Shown: piece after piece, positions 29,434 through 39,169 of the stretch
How the letters are laid out: every line of letters begins with the position of its first letter
How positions within the stretch are numbered: position 1 is the first letter of the stretch
Assembly: GCF_013030265.1 (NCBI RefSeq)
Contig: NZ_WPZQ01000003.1
Coordinates: 62,001 to 126,000 of the forward strand
Length of the DNA: 64,000 nt
Reading direction: 5' to 3'
From: Ruegeria arenilitoris
Lineage (GTDB): Bacteria; Pseudomonadota; Alphaproteobacteria; Rhodobacterales; Rhodobacteraceae
Program-made: the position numbers and the translations under genes
Notes under the pieces: model-generated
Databases searched by the model: none
The model's input: the letters and a program-made list of their open reading frames with translations, nothing else
What the model was told of the DNA's origin: nothing

Positions 29434-31902
29434 TCATAGGCAAAGTTTGGCTGCGTACTGCAAATCACTCAAGAGTGTAGTTTTCTCGTCGCCCCATCCC
29501 TGAGATGAGCAATTTTGAATGTCATTGAGCTTGGACCAGAGATTATCTTGACCAAGTATCGCAGCAGAACCACAAAGCTTATGCGCCTTTTGTTTGAGCG
29601 CTCTGCTTAACTCATCGGAAGACTTCAGATCCTCAATGAGTTCAACAAGTTCACTATTCAACTCTTCGCAGGCTTCACGATACTTATCGCCGCCAAATCG
29701 GGTCTTAAAGTCATTCTCAGAGTCTTTGGTACCAGTTCCGTTGGCCTTTAAGACCCTCGCTAATTCTGATTGCAGCGCCGCCAATGAAACCGGCTTAACT
29801 AACAGCCCCTGAAATTCTGCTGCTCGTATGACTTCGTGATCTTTTGGGGCTGCATGAGCCGTAACTGCTATCGCGGGCAAATTGCCCCAATCGATATTCA
29901 GTTCGCGAACTTTTCCGAGTGTTTCGATGCCATCGATGCCGGGCATGCTGATATCCAACAAAAGTACATCAAATCGCTCGGACCCAAGACGTACTAAGGC
30001 GGCGTAACCACTTTCAGCCTCAGCAACCGATAAGCCAAGATCTTCAAGCATATCGGTCAAGATCATTCGATTGATTTCATTGTCGTCTACCACCAGCGCT
30101 TTCAAACCCTGATAGAGCTCTGCCTGTGGCGCGTCTGTGGAATCCAGTTCGCTCGTGACATCAGATCTTGAGGTTGGCAGAGGCAGTCGCATTGTAAACA
30201 GGCTGCCTTCTCCAAGCACACTATCCGCCGTGATGTCGCCACCCATCGCTTCGACCAGTCTTTTGGTAATAGCGAGCCCTAATCCAGTTCCGCTCGTCTC
30301 ACGTGCAAAGGCGGTATCGATCGTGACAAATTCATCGAAGATAACGTCCAGATAGTCAGGTGATATCCCAACCCCGGTATCTGCAATCCGAAACTCAACC
30401 AGATCGTCATGCTGAAGCCTTTCGACTTCGATCGTGACTGATCCATCCCGCGTAAATTCGATTGCGTTACCTAACAGGTTCACCAAGCATTGCTGCAGCG
30501 CAGTTCTGTATCCAAGAACGTCGATAAGTTCTTCAGATAGAACATCGACCTTCAGGTCGTTGCCACGCGCATCTGCATTCGCCGACAGGCTGTCGGCTAC
30601 CTCGTGGACAACCTCCATAACGTCAAAGCTTGATCTGTCACGCAAGGCATTGCCTGAACCCAGTCTGGAAAAATCCAAAACGTCAGTCACATGAGAGAGC
30701 AGTAACTTACCCGACACTTCAATAGAACGAAGATACCGCTTTTGTCTGTCCGTCAGATTGCTCTGATCAATCAATGCCGCAGAGCCGAGTATTCCGTTCA
30801 ACGGAGTACGCATTTCATGGCTCATCACTGTCAACAGATCGGATTTGGCCTGTTCGCTTTCCCGCGCCTTGTCTCTTGCAGTGCGTAAGTCTTCCTCGGC
30901 TTTGAGTTCTTCAGTTATATCACGAAGGAATGAGACAAAGACTTGCTCTCCATCCGTTTCAGCGAGCGATATGGACAGCTCCACGGGAAAAGTTTCCTGC
31001 GATTTGCGCAAACCCTCTAACCTGACACGCCCAGCGCCGATTACCTTTTGCTCGCCGGTCTCGAGAAATCGCGTCATGCCTTTTCGGTGCAGGGCGCGCA
31101 GGTGTTCTGGAACGATAAGTTCAGCCATATCAGCACCGATTGCCTCGGCCTGACGGTACCCAAAGACATCTTCAGCGGCACCGTTGAATTCAAGAATTCT
31201 TCCAGAAGTATCAACCACCAACACCGCATCCAGTGACGAGGTAATGGCCGCTTCAAATCGGTTGCGAGCCGACTGGCTTTGCCGGGCAAACAACTGCCCT
31301 TGCCGGAATAATTTGATAAGAACTGCAAAAGCTAAGAGCAGTGCAACGAAAAGCACAACAAGCAATGATGCCATTCGAGTTAGTGTGCTGGCCAACTCAG
31401 CACGTCGAGTTGCGTTTTCCTGGGCAAATCCCTGAATACCGCCCAGCGCAAGCTCGCGCACTTCAGGTCGCAGTGTTTGAATCTGCGCCCGCAGATCAGG
31501 AAGTGCCGCGCGCAGCTGGTCATCCGGCCCATCGATCAATGGTGTCAGCCCGGATAGAAAATCTTCAGTGGCTTGCAAGGCTGGTTGCGCGGCGGCACCC
31601 CCTCGCAGAAATGAAAACAGCTCGCTACTAAACAGCGTATCCGCTCGGCTATAAAAGATATCGAAACGGTTGCGTACGGCGGACAAGTCACCATTGGAAC
31701 GTGATGAAGCATCAATGACCGAGACTTCGAACCTAAGCAGCTCGACTTCGAGCTGAGACATCAACCAGCTGACGTTGTCTGTTTTTGCGGTCGAGAGCGC
31801 GTCGAGATCTGATTTCACCTCACGCCCAAGAGAAAGCACGATAGCCAGACTCACAACCAGCAAGCCCACAAAGGCAAAAATGGGCCATCTCTTCATGCTC
31901 AT
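29434..31902 (-). CDS. Hybrid sensor histidine kinase (PAS-HisKA-HATPase-REC-Hpt)
   Basis: Inner-membrane sensor of about 822 residues. A first membrane helix (residues 5-25) and a second near 180-203 enclose a helical periplasmic domain. A PAS domain follows (NRFEAAITSSLDAVLVVDTS), then HisKA with VMSHEMRTPLNGI and an ATPase domain with DTGVGI and TSGTGLGLAI. A receiver carries LLLDISMPGIDG, and a C-terminal Hpt helix carries KAHKLCGSA. The start is uncertain: a TTG at 31977 would overlap the upstream gene, and the ATG at 31902 begins just before the first helix. It is co-transcribed with the periplasmic protein upstream; the output is likely the LuxR regulator at 32677 or another phosphorelay protein. 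Confidence 0.88.
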   Translation of the reverse strand: MSMKRWPIFAFVGLLVVSLAIVLSLGREVKSDLDALSTAKTDNVSWLMSQLEVELLRFEVSVIDASSRSNGDLSAVRNRFDIFYSRADTLFSSELFSFLRGGAAAQPALQATEDFLSGLTPLIDGPDDQLRAALPDLRAQIQTLRPEVRELALGGIQGFAQENATRRAELASTLTRMASLLVVLFVALLLAFAVLIKLFRQGQLFARQSQSARNRFEAAITSSLDAVLVVDTSGRILEFNGAAEDVFGYRQAEAIGADMAELIVPEHLRALHRKGMTRFLETGEQKVIGAGRVRLEGLRKSQETFPVELSISLAETDGEQVFVSFLRDITEELKAEEDLRTARDKARESEQAKSDLLTVMSHEMRTPLNGILGSAALIDQSNLTDRQKRYLRSIEVSGKLLLSHVTDVLDFSRLGSGNALRDRSSFDVMEVVHEVADSLSANADARGNDLKVDVLSEELIDVLGYRTALQQCLVNLLGNAIEFTRDGSVTIEVERLQHDDLVEFRIADTGVGISPDYLDVIFDEFVTIDTAFARETSGTGLGLAITKRLVEAMGGDITADSVLGEGSLFTMRLPLPTSRSDVTSELDSTDAPQAELYQGLKALVVDDNEINRMILTDMLEDLGLSVAEAESGYAALVRLGSERFDVLLLDISMPGIDGIETLGKVRELNIDWGNLPAIAVTAHAAPKDHEVIRAAEFQGLLVKPVSLAALQSELARVLKANGTGTKDSENDFKTRFGGDKYREACEELNSELVELIEDLKSSDELSRALKQKAHKLCGSAAILGQDNLWSKLNDIQNCSSQGWGDEKTTLLSDLQYAAKLCL

Positions 31903-31940
31903 GAAAGGCGCTTTAGTGTCGATGGCCTTCTCCTCGGTAC

Positions 31941-32432
31941 TTACTGTGCAACGACTTCCAATCGATTGAGTTGCCAAATGCTGCGGGCATAAATTTCTTC
32001 GGACTGATAGGCCTCGTTAGCATCGTAAGGGTAAATTATCCACAAAGGTCCTTTGTCGCGTACTGACATCGCCTTGCCATCGCGCAAGTAGGCAACGATC
32101 GGGCCACCATCTGTTGCATCACTGGTGGGAATGGTGACGGCGTAGTCATTCAAAGCCACCGCTCGTATGATCCCCTGCTCTGCCTGGACATGGTCCAGAA
32201 GCACATCAAGGGAAACTCCTTCAAAGCTCTGCGTACCCTCTGTCCAGATCGTTGTGGTATCGATTGACTTACTGGGCAATGCCTCAAGGGCTTTCCTGTC
32301 GAATGTCCAAGTGTTCTTGTTTCCTTTGAGACCGACATCGCCCGACACCGTAAGAAGTACTTCATCCGCATATGCCGCACTCGCAAATGAAATGGCGAGT
32401 GTGGCGCAAAGTGATTTTAAAGTTCTAAGCAT
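31941..32432 (-). CDS. Periplasmic SUOX-fold (molybdopterin-binding-like) protein without ligand cysteine
   Basis: 163 residues with a signal peptide ending SAAYA. The mature part (KALEALPSKSIDTTT, TQSFEGVSLDVLLDHV, DKGPLWIIYPYD) resembles the oxidoreductase molybdopterin-binding domain. The only Cys lies in the signal peptide, so it cannot bind molybdenum like sulfite oxidase. Placed directly before a membrane kinase, it may be a ligand-sensing partner; that is inference. Confidence 0.68.
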   Translation of the reverse strand: MLRTLKSLCATLAISFASAAYADEVLLTVSGDVGLKGNKNTWTFDRKALEALPSKSIDTTTIWTEGTQSFEGVSLDVLLDHVQAEQGIIRAVALNDYAVTIPTSDATDGGPIVAYLRDGKAMSVRDKGPLWIIYPYDANEAYQSEEIYARSIWQLNRLEVVAQ

Positions 32433-32676
32433 GCGAGATTGTGTCCGTGAGTAGGTGAACCTTTGTCAAAACGCTTTTGACACAGCCCCTCGAAACGTTC
32501 TCAGACGCAATAGAATAGCTCGCTATACTTTAGGATAGTTCAGCGCACCAAAGGTCACACCATCAGCCTAATTTGCGAACTTTCGACGTCCCAAACCATG
32601 CAATCAAAGTTTTCGCGGAGTGCGATAATGAAGCGTTGGCAGCCAGCGCCAAAGAGTAATAGCCTAGGAAAACAAC

Positions 32677-33393
32677 ATGAATTTGCAAAGTTCGTCAAAT
32701 AGTAACCCTTTTGGTGGTTCAACTATTCCGGGTGCGATAAAATCGGATCAAAGCATTTGTTCAAGGTCACCGATATCGATGCGAATTCTATTGGCTGATG
32801 ATCACGGTTTGGTCCGTGATACGATTTCATCCTACCTCGAAACTGAGGGGCGCGCGGCAGTTGTTGCCGTACCCGATTACATGGCTGCGATGAAATTGCT
32901 GTCATCCGAAGATCCATTCGACCTTGTCCTGTTAGACTTTGATATGCCGGGTATGAACGGGATCGAAGGGCTTTCAGACGCAATTCGCCAATTCCCTGAA
33001 CAGGCTTTTGCGATATTGAGCGGGACGGCACCAAACAAGATCGCACAGGAAGCGGTCGAAATGGGCGCCGTTGGTTTCTTGCCCAAAACCATGGGCGCCA
33101 AATCCCTGGTCAACGCGGTGCGATTTATGATCGCCGGCGAAACCTTCGTCCCGGCCAGTGTTCTAAGTATGGATGGCGATGTCAAAGAAAGCGACTTTTC
33201 CCGTCAGCTCAGCCAGCGGGAAAAACAGGTTCTACGCGGATTGTGCCGTGGACAGTCCAACAAGGAGATCGCCCGAGAGCTGGATCTTCAGGAAGTCACG
33301 ATCAAGCTGCATGTTCGGACCCTTTGCAAGAAACTCAATGCAAAAAACCGGACCCAGGCCGCTCTGATCGCTCGGGATGCAGGATTCGAGTGA
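32677..33393 (+). CDS. NarL/FixJ-type response regulator
   Basis: 238 residues: a short N-terminal extension, a receiver (about 35-150) with DDH, phospho-acceptor Asp in LVLLDFDMPGMNG and Lys in FLPKTMG, and a LuxR-type helix-turn-helix (LSQREKQVLRGL, NKEIARELDLQEVTIKLHVR). The ATG at 32677 has AGGA 8 bases upstream; the later ATG at 32779, just before the receiver, lacks a ribosome site. It is divergent from the kinase operon and probably its partner. Confidence 0.87.
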   Translation: MNLQSSSNSNPFGGSTIPGAIKSDQSICSRSPISMRILLADDHGLVRDTISSYLETEGRAAVVAVPDYMAAMKLLSSEDPFDLVLLDFDMPGMNGIEGLSDAIRQFPEQAFAILSGTAPNKIAQEAVEMGAVGFLPKTMGAKSLVNAVRFMIAGETFVPASVLSMDGDVKESDFSRQLSQREKQVLRGLCRGQSNKEIARELDLQEVTIKLHVRTLCKKLNAKNRTQAALIARDAGFE

Positions 33394-33415
33394 CCCGGGT
33401 CCGCAGGGGGGGACT

Positions 33416-36037
33416 TCAGAATAGAAAGTGATCGTAGAGTTGGTCGAAATCCGACGCTACGCCTTCAAGGATCAATGTCGTATCCGGTGACAAAGTTACG
33501 TAGACATCGGTCCCGCCCACGATTTCAGCGTTGGCATTAAACCAGTCAGATGTATCAGCTCCGCCACTATCGATGTTGAGCGCACGCAGATCGAGTAAGT
33601 CGCCATCGCTGAGCGAAAAGTCTGTGATCGTATCGGTCGACCCGTCCAGATCCTCATCGCGGAAAATGAACCTGTCCGCATCTGCGCCACCGGTGGCTAG
33701 GTCATCTCCTGCGCCAAGGTAAAGCCGATCTTTCCCTGAACCTCCGTCCAGAACGTCGTCACCGCTGGAGCCATTCAGATAATCGTTGCCAGCACCCCCA
33801 TTCAACTCGTCATCGTCAGAACCACCCTTCAACGTGTCGGAGCCCTCACCGCCAGCTAATGTGTCGTTTCCGGATCCGCCATCCAGAGTATCCGCACCGA
33901 GACCGCCTATCGCGGTATCATCACCGGAGCCCCCAGAGAGGCTGTCGTCGCCAGCACCGCCATCTAGGTCATCGTTGCCAGATCCTCCGGATAGCGTGTC
34001 TTTTCCGTCGTCCCCGGACAGAAAATCATCACCGGATCCACCTGACAGATTATCACTGCCATCGCCACCGTTCAGGACATCCGCGCCAGACCCGCCATCG
34101 AGTTGGTCATCGCCTGTGCCACCGAACATCTCGTCATTGCCCGAGCCACCGAACATAACGTCTTGGCCGTCTTCACCTCGTAAAGTGTCAGCTTCGGATC
34201 CACCGCGGAGTGTGTCATCGCCCTGACCGCCGATGAGAATGTCAAAGCCTGAACCGCCATCCAAAATGTCGTTGCCGATCCCACCATCCAGCATGTCGTG
34301 CCCAGCCGAGCCCATCAGACGATCGTCGCCCTGACCGCCAAACAACGAGTCATCGTCTTCTGTAAGAACATTGCCAAACTGGTCGTACCGCACACCGTCT
34401 TCGTCATATTGCGAGACAATGCCGCTGGCGGCACCGACGCCCGCTCCACCGTGCAGCAAATCGTTGCCGTCATCCCCTTCAAGCACGTCGCCTGAACTAC
34501 CACCCGTCAGGGTGTCTGTGCCAATCCCACCGTATAGGGCATCGCTACCAGCATTGCCCGAAAGGTCATCATCGTAGCTCAACGCGCCTTCGGTAGTCGC
34601 AACAAGTGTTAGATCCTTGACCAAAACGCTTGCATCCAAATCGACGGGCGCAAACGGACTGGTTGCTGTCGGGTCGGCGGCACCATCATTCGAATACGAT
34701 TTCGGCGCCTCTTCGATAAGGTGCAAACTAGCCTCGCCGGTCACATCATCTACGATGACCTGGAAAATCGCGCCTGTTGCAGGTGTCGAGTCATCCATGT
34801 CGTGGTCGCCTGAGTTGCCACCAACAAACAGGTTTCCGTCTGCGTCGATGATTGCCGCACCAAACGTCATTAGCGGGACCCCATTCAGGACTTCACCGTT
34901 AATCACTGTCGATGTGACTGAAACCTTTCGAAACTCTGGTTCGCCCGAAGAGATATCAACGATCAACATAAACGTAGCTGCACCTTCGGAACTTGGGCGA
35001 GAGACACCGTAGAACGACTGTGAAGCCGCGTCGAACGCAACATCGTAGACTTTGAAATCCACAAGATCGGATGGCAACTTGTATACTGTGGTTACCGGGT
35101 TTCCATCCGCATCGAACTGATCGACATCAATGACTGCGATACGGTCCATGCTGGATTGGAAAGACCAAAGATTGCCCTGATCGTCAAAGTCTCCAGTCCA
35201 AGACCGATATGGTGTGCTGCCAACACGGTAACTGTTTCCTTCGGCGTCTAGCATCACCAAATCAGAGCGGCTAACCACCTGCCCCAGTGAATCCACTCCG
35301 TCGCCTACTGCGATGGCATACAGAAGGTCGTCTTCCGTATTGTAACCCATTGAGTTCACATTGACCGTACCCTCGACGCCGGCCATTTCATAGGACTGGG
35401 TTTCGACATCAAACACATGCAGTGTTCCATTTAGAACCTGATAGAGATTTGATTGCCCATCGGCGAATGCAGACACCGTCACGGTTTGTCCACCAATCTC
35501 GACATCCTTGTCATAGTGAAACGCAGGACCGGACGTATCAATTTCTGGACCGTTGCCTGACACATCAATCGATCTGATCGTTATGGTCGAGCTGTCATCG
35601 TCAGCCGTGAATTGAACGGAATGAGATCCGAAGGCACCGCTTTGAGAAGAAAACTCGGCGACCACCTCACCATCGATCAGCACTTCGACGGCAGCCCCGG
35701 AACGACCTGCAGCAAAATTTGTTGCGAGATCCAGGTTCAGTTCATAGACCCCGCCCGCTTCGGTCGTAATCTGCTGCTCCATCTGCTGGTGGCCGTTTGC
35801 AAGGTCAATCAATCCCCATTCGCCGTTCTCGGCGTAGTCGGAAAAACTGACAGCACCTTCTGTGCCGTCCAACAAGTTTGCCTCGGCATAGTCACCGTGC
35901 AACACATCATCGCCGGCTTGCCCTTGGATCTCATCGTTTCCGGCAAGCCCTATCAGGGTCTCCTGCTCACTTCCGCCAACAAGTTGATCGGACAAACCCG
36001 TTCCTGAAATTACATTTGAAGATACCGCAGGCATCAT
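33416..36037 (-). CDS. Large RTX protein with propeller-like centre
   Basis: A 873-residue secreted protein candidate. A short RTX block sits at the N-terminus (about 30-55). A beta-sandwich with carbohydrate-binding character (about 60-160) and a repeat-containing propeller-like region (about 180-480) follow. Then come about 20 GGxGxDxLx nonapeptide repeats (about 500-790), which fold as calcium-bound beta-rolls. The C-terminus ends DQLYDHFLF, an acidic-hydrophobic tail typical of type I secretion substrates. AGAGGTG precedes the chosen ATG. No type I secretion genes are nearby. Following algD in the polysaccharide cluster, it may bind or shape the polymer; it lacks the parallel beta-helix of AlgE-type epimerases. 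Confidence 0.8.
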   Translation of the reverse strand: MMPAVSSNVISGTGLSDQLVGGSEQETLIGLAGNDEIQGQAGDDVLHGDYAEANLLDGTEGAVSFSDYAENGEWGLIDLANGHQQMEQQITTEAGGVYELNLDLATNFAAGRSGAAVEVLIDGEVVAEFSSQSGAFGSHSVQFTADDDSSTITIRSIDVSGNGPEIDTSGPAFHYDKDVEIGGQTVTVSAFADGQSNLYQVLNGTLHVFDVETQSYEMAGVEGTVNVNSMGYNTEDDLLYAIAVGDGVDSLGQVVSRSDLVMLDAEGNSYRVGSTPYRSWTGDFDDQGNLWSFQSSMDRIAVIDVDQFDADGNPVTTVYKLPSDLVDFKVYDVAFDAASQSFYGVSRPSSEGAATFMLIVDISSGEPEFRKVSVTSTVINGEVLNGVPLMTFGAAIIDADGNLFVGGNSGDHDMDDSTPATGAIFQVIVDDVTGEASLHLIEEAPKSYSNDGAADPTATSPFAPVDLDASVLVKDLTLVATTEGALSYDDDLSGNAGSDALYGGIGTDTLTGGSSGDVLEGDDGNDLLHGGAGVGAASGIVSQYDEDGVRYDQFGNVLTEDDDSLFGGQGDDRLMGSAGHDMLDGGIGNDILDGGSGFDILIGGQGDDTLRGGSEADTLRGEDGQDVMFGGSGNDEMFGGTGDDQLDGGSGADVLNGGDGSDNLSGGSGDDFLSGDDGKDTLSGGSGNDDLDGGAGDDSLSGGSGDDTAIGGLGADTLDGGSGNDTLAGGEGSDTLKGGSDDDELNGGAGNDYLNGSSGDDVLDGGSGKDRLYLGAGDDLATGGADADRFIFRDEDLDGSTDTITDFSLSDGDLLDLRALNIDSGGADTSDWFNANAEIVGGTDVYVTLSPDTTLILEGVASDFDQLYDHFLF

Positions 36038-36073
36038 TTCACCTCTTATTTTCAACTATTTGGAGTAAGAATT

Positions 36074-37468
36074 TTACCAACCGATGCCGTCGATCCGACG
36101 GTTCACTGGGTTCTCGGGGAACAAGCGCACCACATCCACGACAGGCATCTCCGGTTTACTGGAAACGGCGTTCTGATAAGCAGGGTTTCGGTGGCAGACG
36201 ATGACGGCCTCGGCCTGTTCCATTACGTCTTCTATGCTGTCGCAAAGCATCGATTTGATGGATCCCGCGAGGCTTCGAATGCCAGAGCCCGCGTGGTGCA
36301 TGTAGGCTTGCAACCCACTCAGAGGGGTTTCTTTTGTCACCGCCGGATCATGCAGGACCAACTCCACCCCCTCGGCATGGAGCTCGGCCATGACTTCCAG
36401 AATAGGGCTTTCGCGCAGATCGTCGGTGCCGGGTTTGAAAGCCAGCCCCAGAACCCCAACGCGCCTGGCCCCCGTCTTTCGCAGCATCTCGGTCGCTTGA
36501 TCAATCTGCTCTCGGTTTGAGCGGTCAAGGTTGCCGATCATGGGCAGTTCGACACCCAGTTCTTCGGCTATATGTGTTACAGCCCGTACCTCTTTCGGCA
36601 GGCATGAGCCGCCATAGGCAAAGCCCGGCTTCAGATAGTAAGGTGACAGGTTCAGCTTTGTATCTTGGGTAAAGACGTCCATGACCGCGTGGCTGTCCAC
36701 GCCCAGCGGCTTGCACAAGCGTCCGACTTCGTTGGCAAAGCAGACCTTGGTCGCGTGCCATACATTGTCGACATATTTGATCGTCTCAGCCACTTCGACC
36801 GTTGTCAAAATGGGATTTGGGTCAACCGGCGTGAAGATGCGCTTCATGACTTCCGCCGTGCGAAAATCGTTGGTGCCAAGCACTGTTTTCGGAGGGTTAT
36901 GGAAGTCATCTATGGCAACGCCTTCCCGCAGAAACTCAGGATTGAAGCACACCCCAAAGTCCTGGCCCATCTTCTTTTCTGAAAGACGCTCAAGGATCGG
37001 AACCAATACGTTCATCGTGGTTCCGGGCGGGATCGAACATCGCATGGCAAAGATGTGGAATTCATTCTTTTGGCGAAGGCCAACTGCCATCGAGCGGGCT
37101 GCCTGTTCTATATAGCTATAGTCGCAGCCCCCATCCGGAGCGGTTGGTGTTCCTACCGACACAAAGGTAACGTCGGTTTCGCGTACAGCTGCGCTCAGAT
37201 CGTCCGTCGCAGAGATCAGACCCTTTTGAACGCCTTGTTTCAGAGTGGGGCCAAGGTTTTCTTCGTGGATCGGGCTCTCACCGCGCGCAATCTGACCCAC
37301 TTTATCGGGGTCGATATCAACGCCTATGACCTCGTGTCCAAGCGACGCCAAACATGCAGTTGATACGGCCCCAACATACCCCAGCCCTACAACACTGATC
37401 CGTGATTTTTGCGAAGACACTGGGATTACTATTTCGGCGTCGTTCTGCGCAATCTTTCTGAGTTCCAT
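36074..37468 (-). CDS. algD: GDP-mannose 6-dehydrogenase (AlgD-like)
   Basis: Makes GDP-mannuronate, the alginate precursor, by two NAD-dependent oxidations. 464 residues. The Rossmann motif VVGLGYVGAVSTACLASLGH lies near residue 26, and the catalytic Cys is in YGGSCLPKEVRA. LNLSPYYLKPGFAYGGS is closer to GDP-mannose dehydrogenases than to UDP-glucose dehydrogenases. A third domain (GVLGLAFKPGTDDLRESP) completes the family plan. It is 37 bp before the RTX gene. Confidence 0.83.
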   Translation of the reverse strand: MELRKIAQNDAEIVIPVSSQKSRISVVGLGYVGAVSTACLASLGHEVIGVDIDPDKVGQIARGESPIHEENLGPTLKQGVQKGLISATDDLSAAVRETDVTFVSVGTPTAPDGGCDYSYIEQAARSMAVGLRQKNEFHIFAMRCSIPPGTTMNVLVPILERLSEKKMGQDFGVCFNPEFLREGVAIDDFHNPPKTVLGTNDFRTAEVMKRIFTPVDPNPILTTVEVAETIKYVDNVWHATKVCFANEVGRLCKPLGVDSHAVMDVFTQDTKLNLSPYYLKPGFAYGGSCLPKEVRAVTHIAEELGVELPMIGNLDRSNREQIDQATEMLRKTGARRVGVLGLAFKPGTDDLRESPILEVMAELHAEGVELVLHDPAVTKETPLSGLQAYMHHAGSGIRSLAGSIKSMLCDSIEDVMEQAEAVIVCHRNPAYQNAVSSKPEMPVVDVVRLFPENPVNRRIDGIGW

Positions 37469-37591
37469 AGAAATACCTCCGATTTAAATCCAAGGTAACG
37501 CGCTGATAAAATTGCAAAACATATCGGTGGACTATGCGCAGTGCTCAAATGATGCCGGACCTATACGAATGGTCACTAACCCCATACGAGA

Positions 37592-37620
37592 GAAAAAACC
37601 CGCGTGGAGTTCCACACGGG
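37592..37620 (-). terminator. Rho-independent terminator after the algA-like gene
   Basis: On the minus strand CCCGTGTGGA-AC-TCCACGCGGG is followed by TTTTTTC. It separates algA from algD, so algD and the RTX gene probably have their own promoter or are reached by read-through. Confidence 0.8.
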
Positions 37621-37651
37621 CCAGTTTTCAGGAGGGAAGGTAATTGGCGTT

Positions 37652-39070
37652 TCAAGCTACGGCGACACGGTCATAGACATCCTCGTATCTGACGATATCG
37701 TCTTCACCCAGATAACAACCTGATTGAACCTCAATCAGATGCAGTGGCAGCTTTCCTGGATTCTCCAAACGGTGCACGGCACCCAGAGGAATGAAGGTCG
37801 ATTCATTCTCGGAAAGCAGGCTGACATTGTCACCGACAGTCACGCGCGCAGAACCACTGACAACAACCCAGTGTTCTGCACGGTGTACATGGCTCTGTAG
37901 TGAAAGCTTGGCACCGGGTAAGACCATAATCCGTTTGACCTGAAACCGAGGACCCAGCGAAAGGGTTTCATAGTAGCCCCACGGTCGATGACACCTGCGG
38001 AACATCTCGGCCTGGTCAGACCCTTCGTTGCGCAATTCGTCCACGACCTTGCCGACTTCGGCACTGTGCGACATGTCCGCAACCAATATTCCATCGTCGG
38101 TTGCGACTGCGACTATGTCTTTCAATCCCAGCCCGACCAACTTGATATCCGGGTTTTCCGACCTCAGCAGGCTATCGCGGCAATCGATGGCGGTCGAGTT
38201 TCCAGAAGTGACATTCGCCCCTTCATCGAGCTGCCCCTGATCCTTCACCGATTTCCAACTGCCCAGATCGGACCATCCGCAGTCCAATTCAAAAGCCACT
38301 ACACCGGTTTCGACATGCTCCATCACCGCATGATCAAACGAGAGGCTCGGACACTTGGAAAAGGCGTTTTGATCCATTCGGTAGAAACCAAGATCGCTTT
38401 GCCCAAGCGCCAATGCAGCCTCGACCGGTGCAGACATTTCAGGGGCATGAGCTTCGAAAGCCTTTAGCACAGTGTCGACCCTGAACATGAAAATTCCGGC
38501 ATTCCACAGCCAGTCACCGCTTTCCAGCATGCCCTTCGCGGTATCAACATCGGGCTTTTCCGCAAACTTAGATATCAGCAGTGCACCTTGGTACCCTCCT
38601 GCGACTCTCAGGTAGCCGTAGCCCGTCGCGGCATGATCGGGTTTGATGCCGAACGTGACGATCTTACCGCGCTTGGCTGTTTTCTCCGCCCGCACCATAG
38701 TTCGACGGAACGCGGATACATCCTCAATTGCGTGATCGCTGGGCAAGACAAGCAGGACCGTTTCCGGCTCTTCCTTGTAGCGCAAAGCTGCGGCCAAAAC
38801 CGCAGCGGCGGTATTGCGACCAACTGGTTCAATGATCAGTTCAGATTTTTCGGCATCAATATCTGTCAACTGTTGCTGTGCAATAAACCTGTAGCCTTCG
38901 CCCGTCACGATCAGCGGTGCAGAAAATCCGGGCTCGGATACACGTTCGATTGTTCTCTGAAACAGGCTCTGCTCACCTGCCAGCTCCACGAACTGCTTAG
39001 GGTAACTCTTACGAGAAACGGGCCAGAGACGGGTGCCGGAACCGCCAGCAAGGATAATCGGCTGAATCAT
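37652..39070 (-). CDS. algA: Mannose-1-phosphate guanylyltransferase/phosphomannose isomerase
   Basis: A 472-residue bifunctional type II enzyme. The nucleotidyltransferase motif LAGGSGTRLWPVSRKSYPKQ lies at the start, and a C-terminal cupin isomerase (about 360-470) carries GAKLSLQSHVHRAEHWVVV with metal-binding His residues. It supplies GDP-mannose to AlgD. The ATG at 39070 has AGAGG six bases upstream. It follows alg8 by 99 bp. Confidence 0.9.
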   Translation of the reverse strand: MIQPIILAGGSGTRLWPVSRKSYPKQFVELAGEQSLFQRTIERVSEPGFSAPLIVTGEGYRFIAQQQLTDIDAEKSELIIEPVGRNTAAAVLAAALRYKEEPETVLLVLPSDHAIEDVSAFRRTMVRAEKTAKRGKIVTFGIKPDHAATGYGYLRVAGGYQGALLISKFAEKPDVDTAKGMLESGDWLWNAGIFMFRVDTVLKAFEAHAPEMSAPVEAALALGQSDLGFYRMDQNAFSKCPSLSFDHAVMEHVETGVVAFELDCGWSDLGSWKSVKDQGQLDEGANVTSGNSTAIDCRDSLLRSENPDIKLVGLGLKDIVAVATDDGILVADMSHSAEVGKVVDELRNEGSDQAEMFRRCHRPWGYYETLSLGPRFQVKRIMVLPGAKLSLQSHVHRAEHWVVVSGSARVTVGDNVSLLSENESTFIPLGAVHRLENPGKLPLHLIEVQSGCYLGEDDIVRYEDVYDRVAVA

Positions 39071-39169
39071 TTGAAACCTCTTCATTACAAGTCTGATCTC
39101 AGGTTACCGACCGTTGTGTTCAACATTTTGTTTCATAGGCTTAATTCACCTATCGAAAGGATAGGTCTG

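Noticed and set aside
33780..34350. CRISPR-like regular short repeats
   Set aside because: The periodicity is that of GGxGxDxLx codons in the RTX gene, in frame with no unique spacers.
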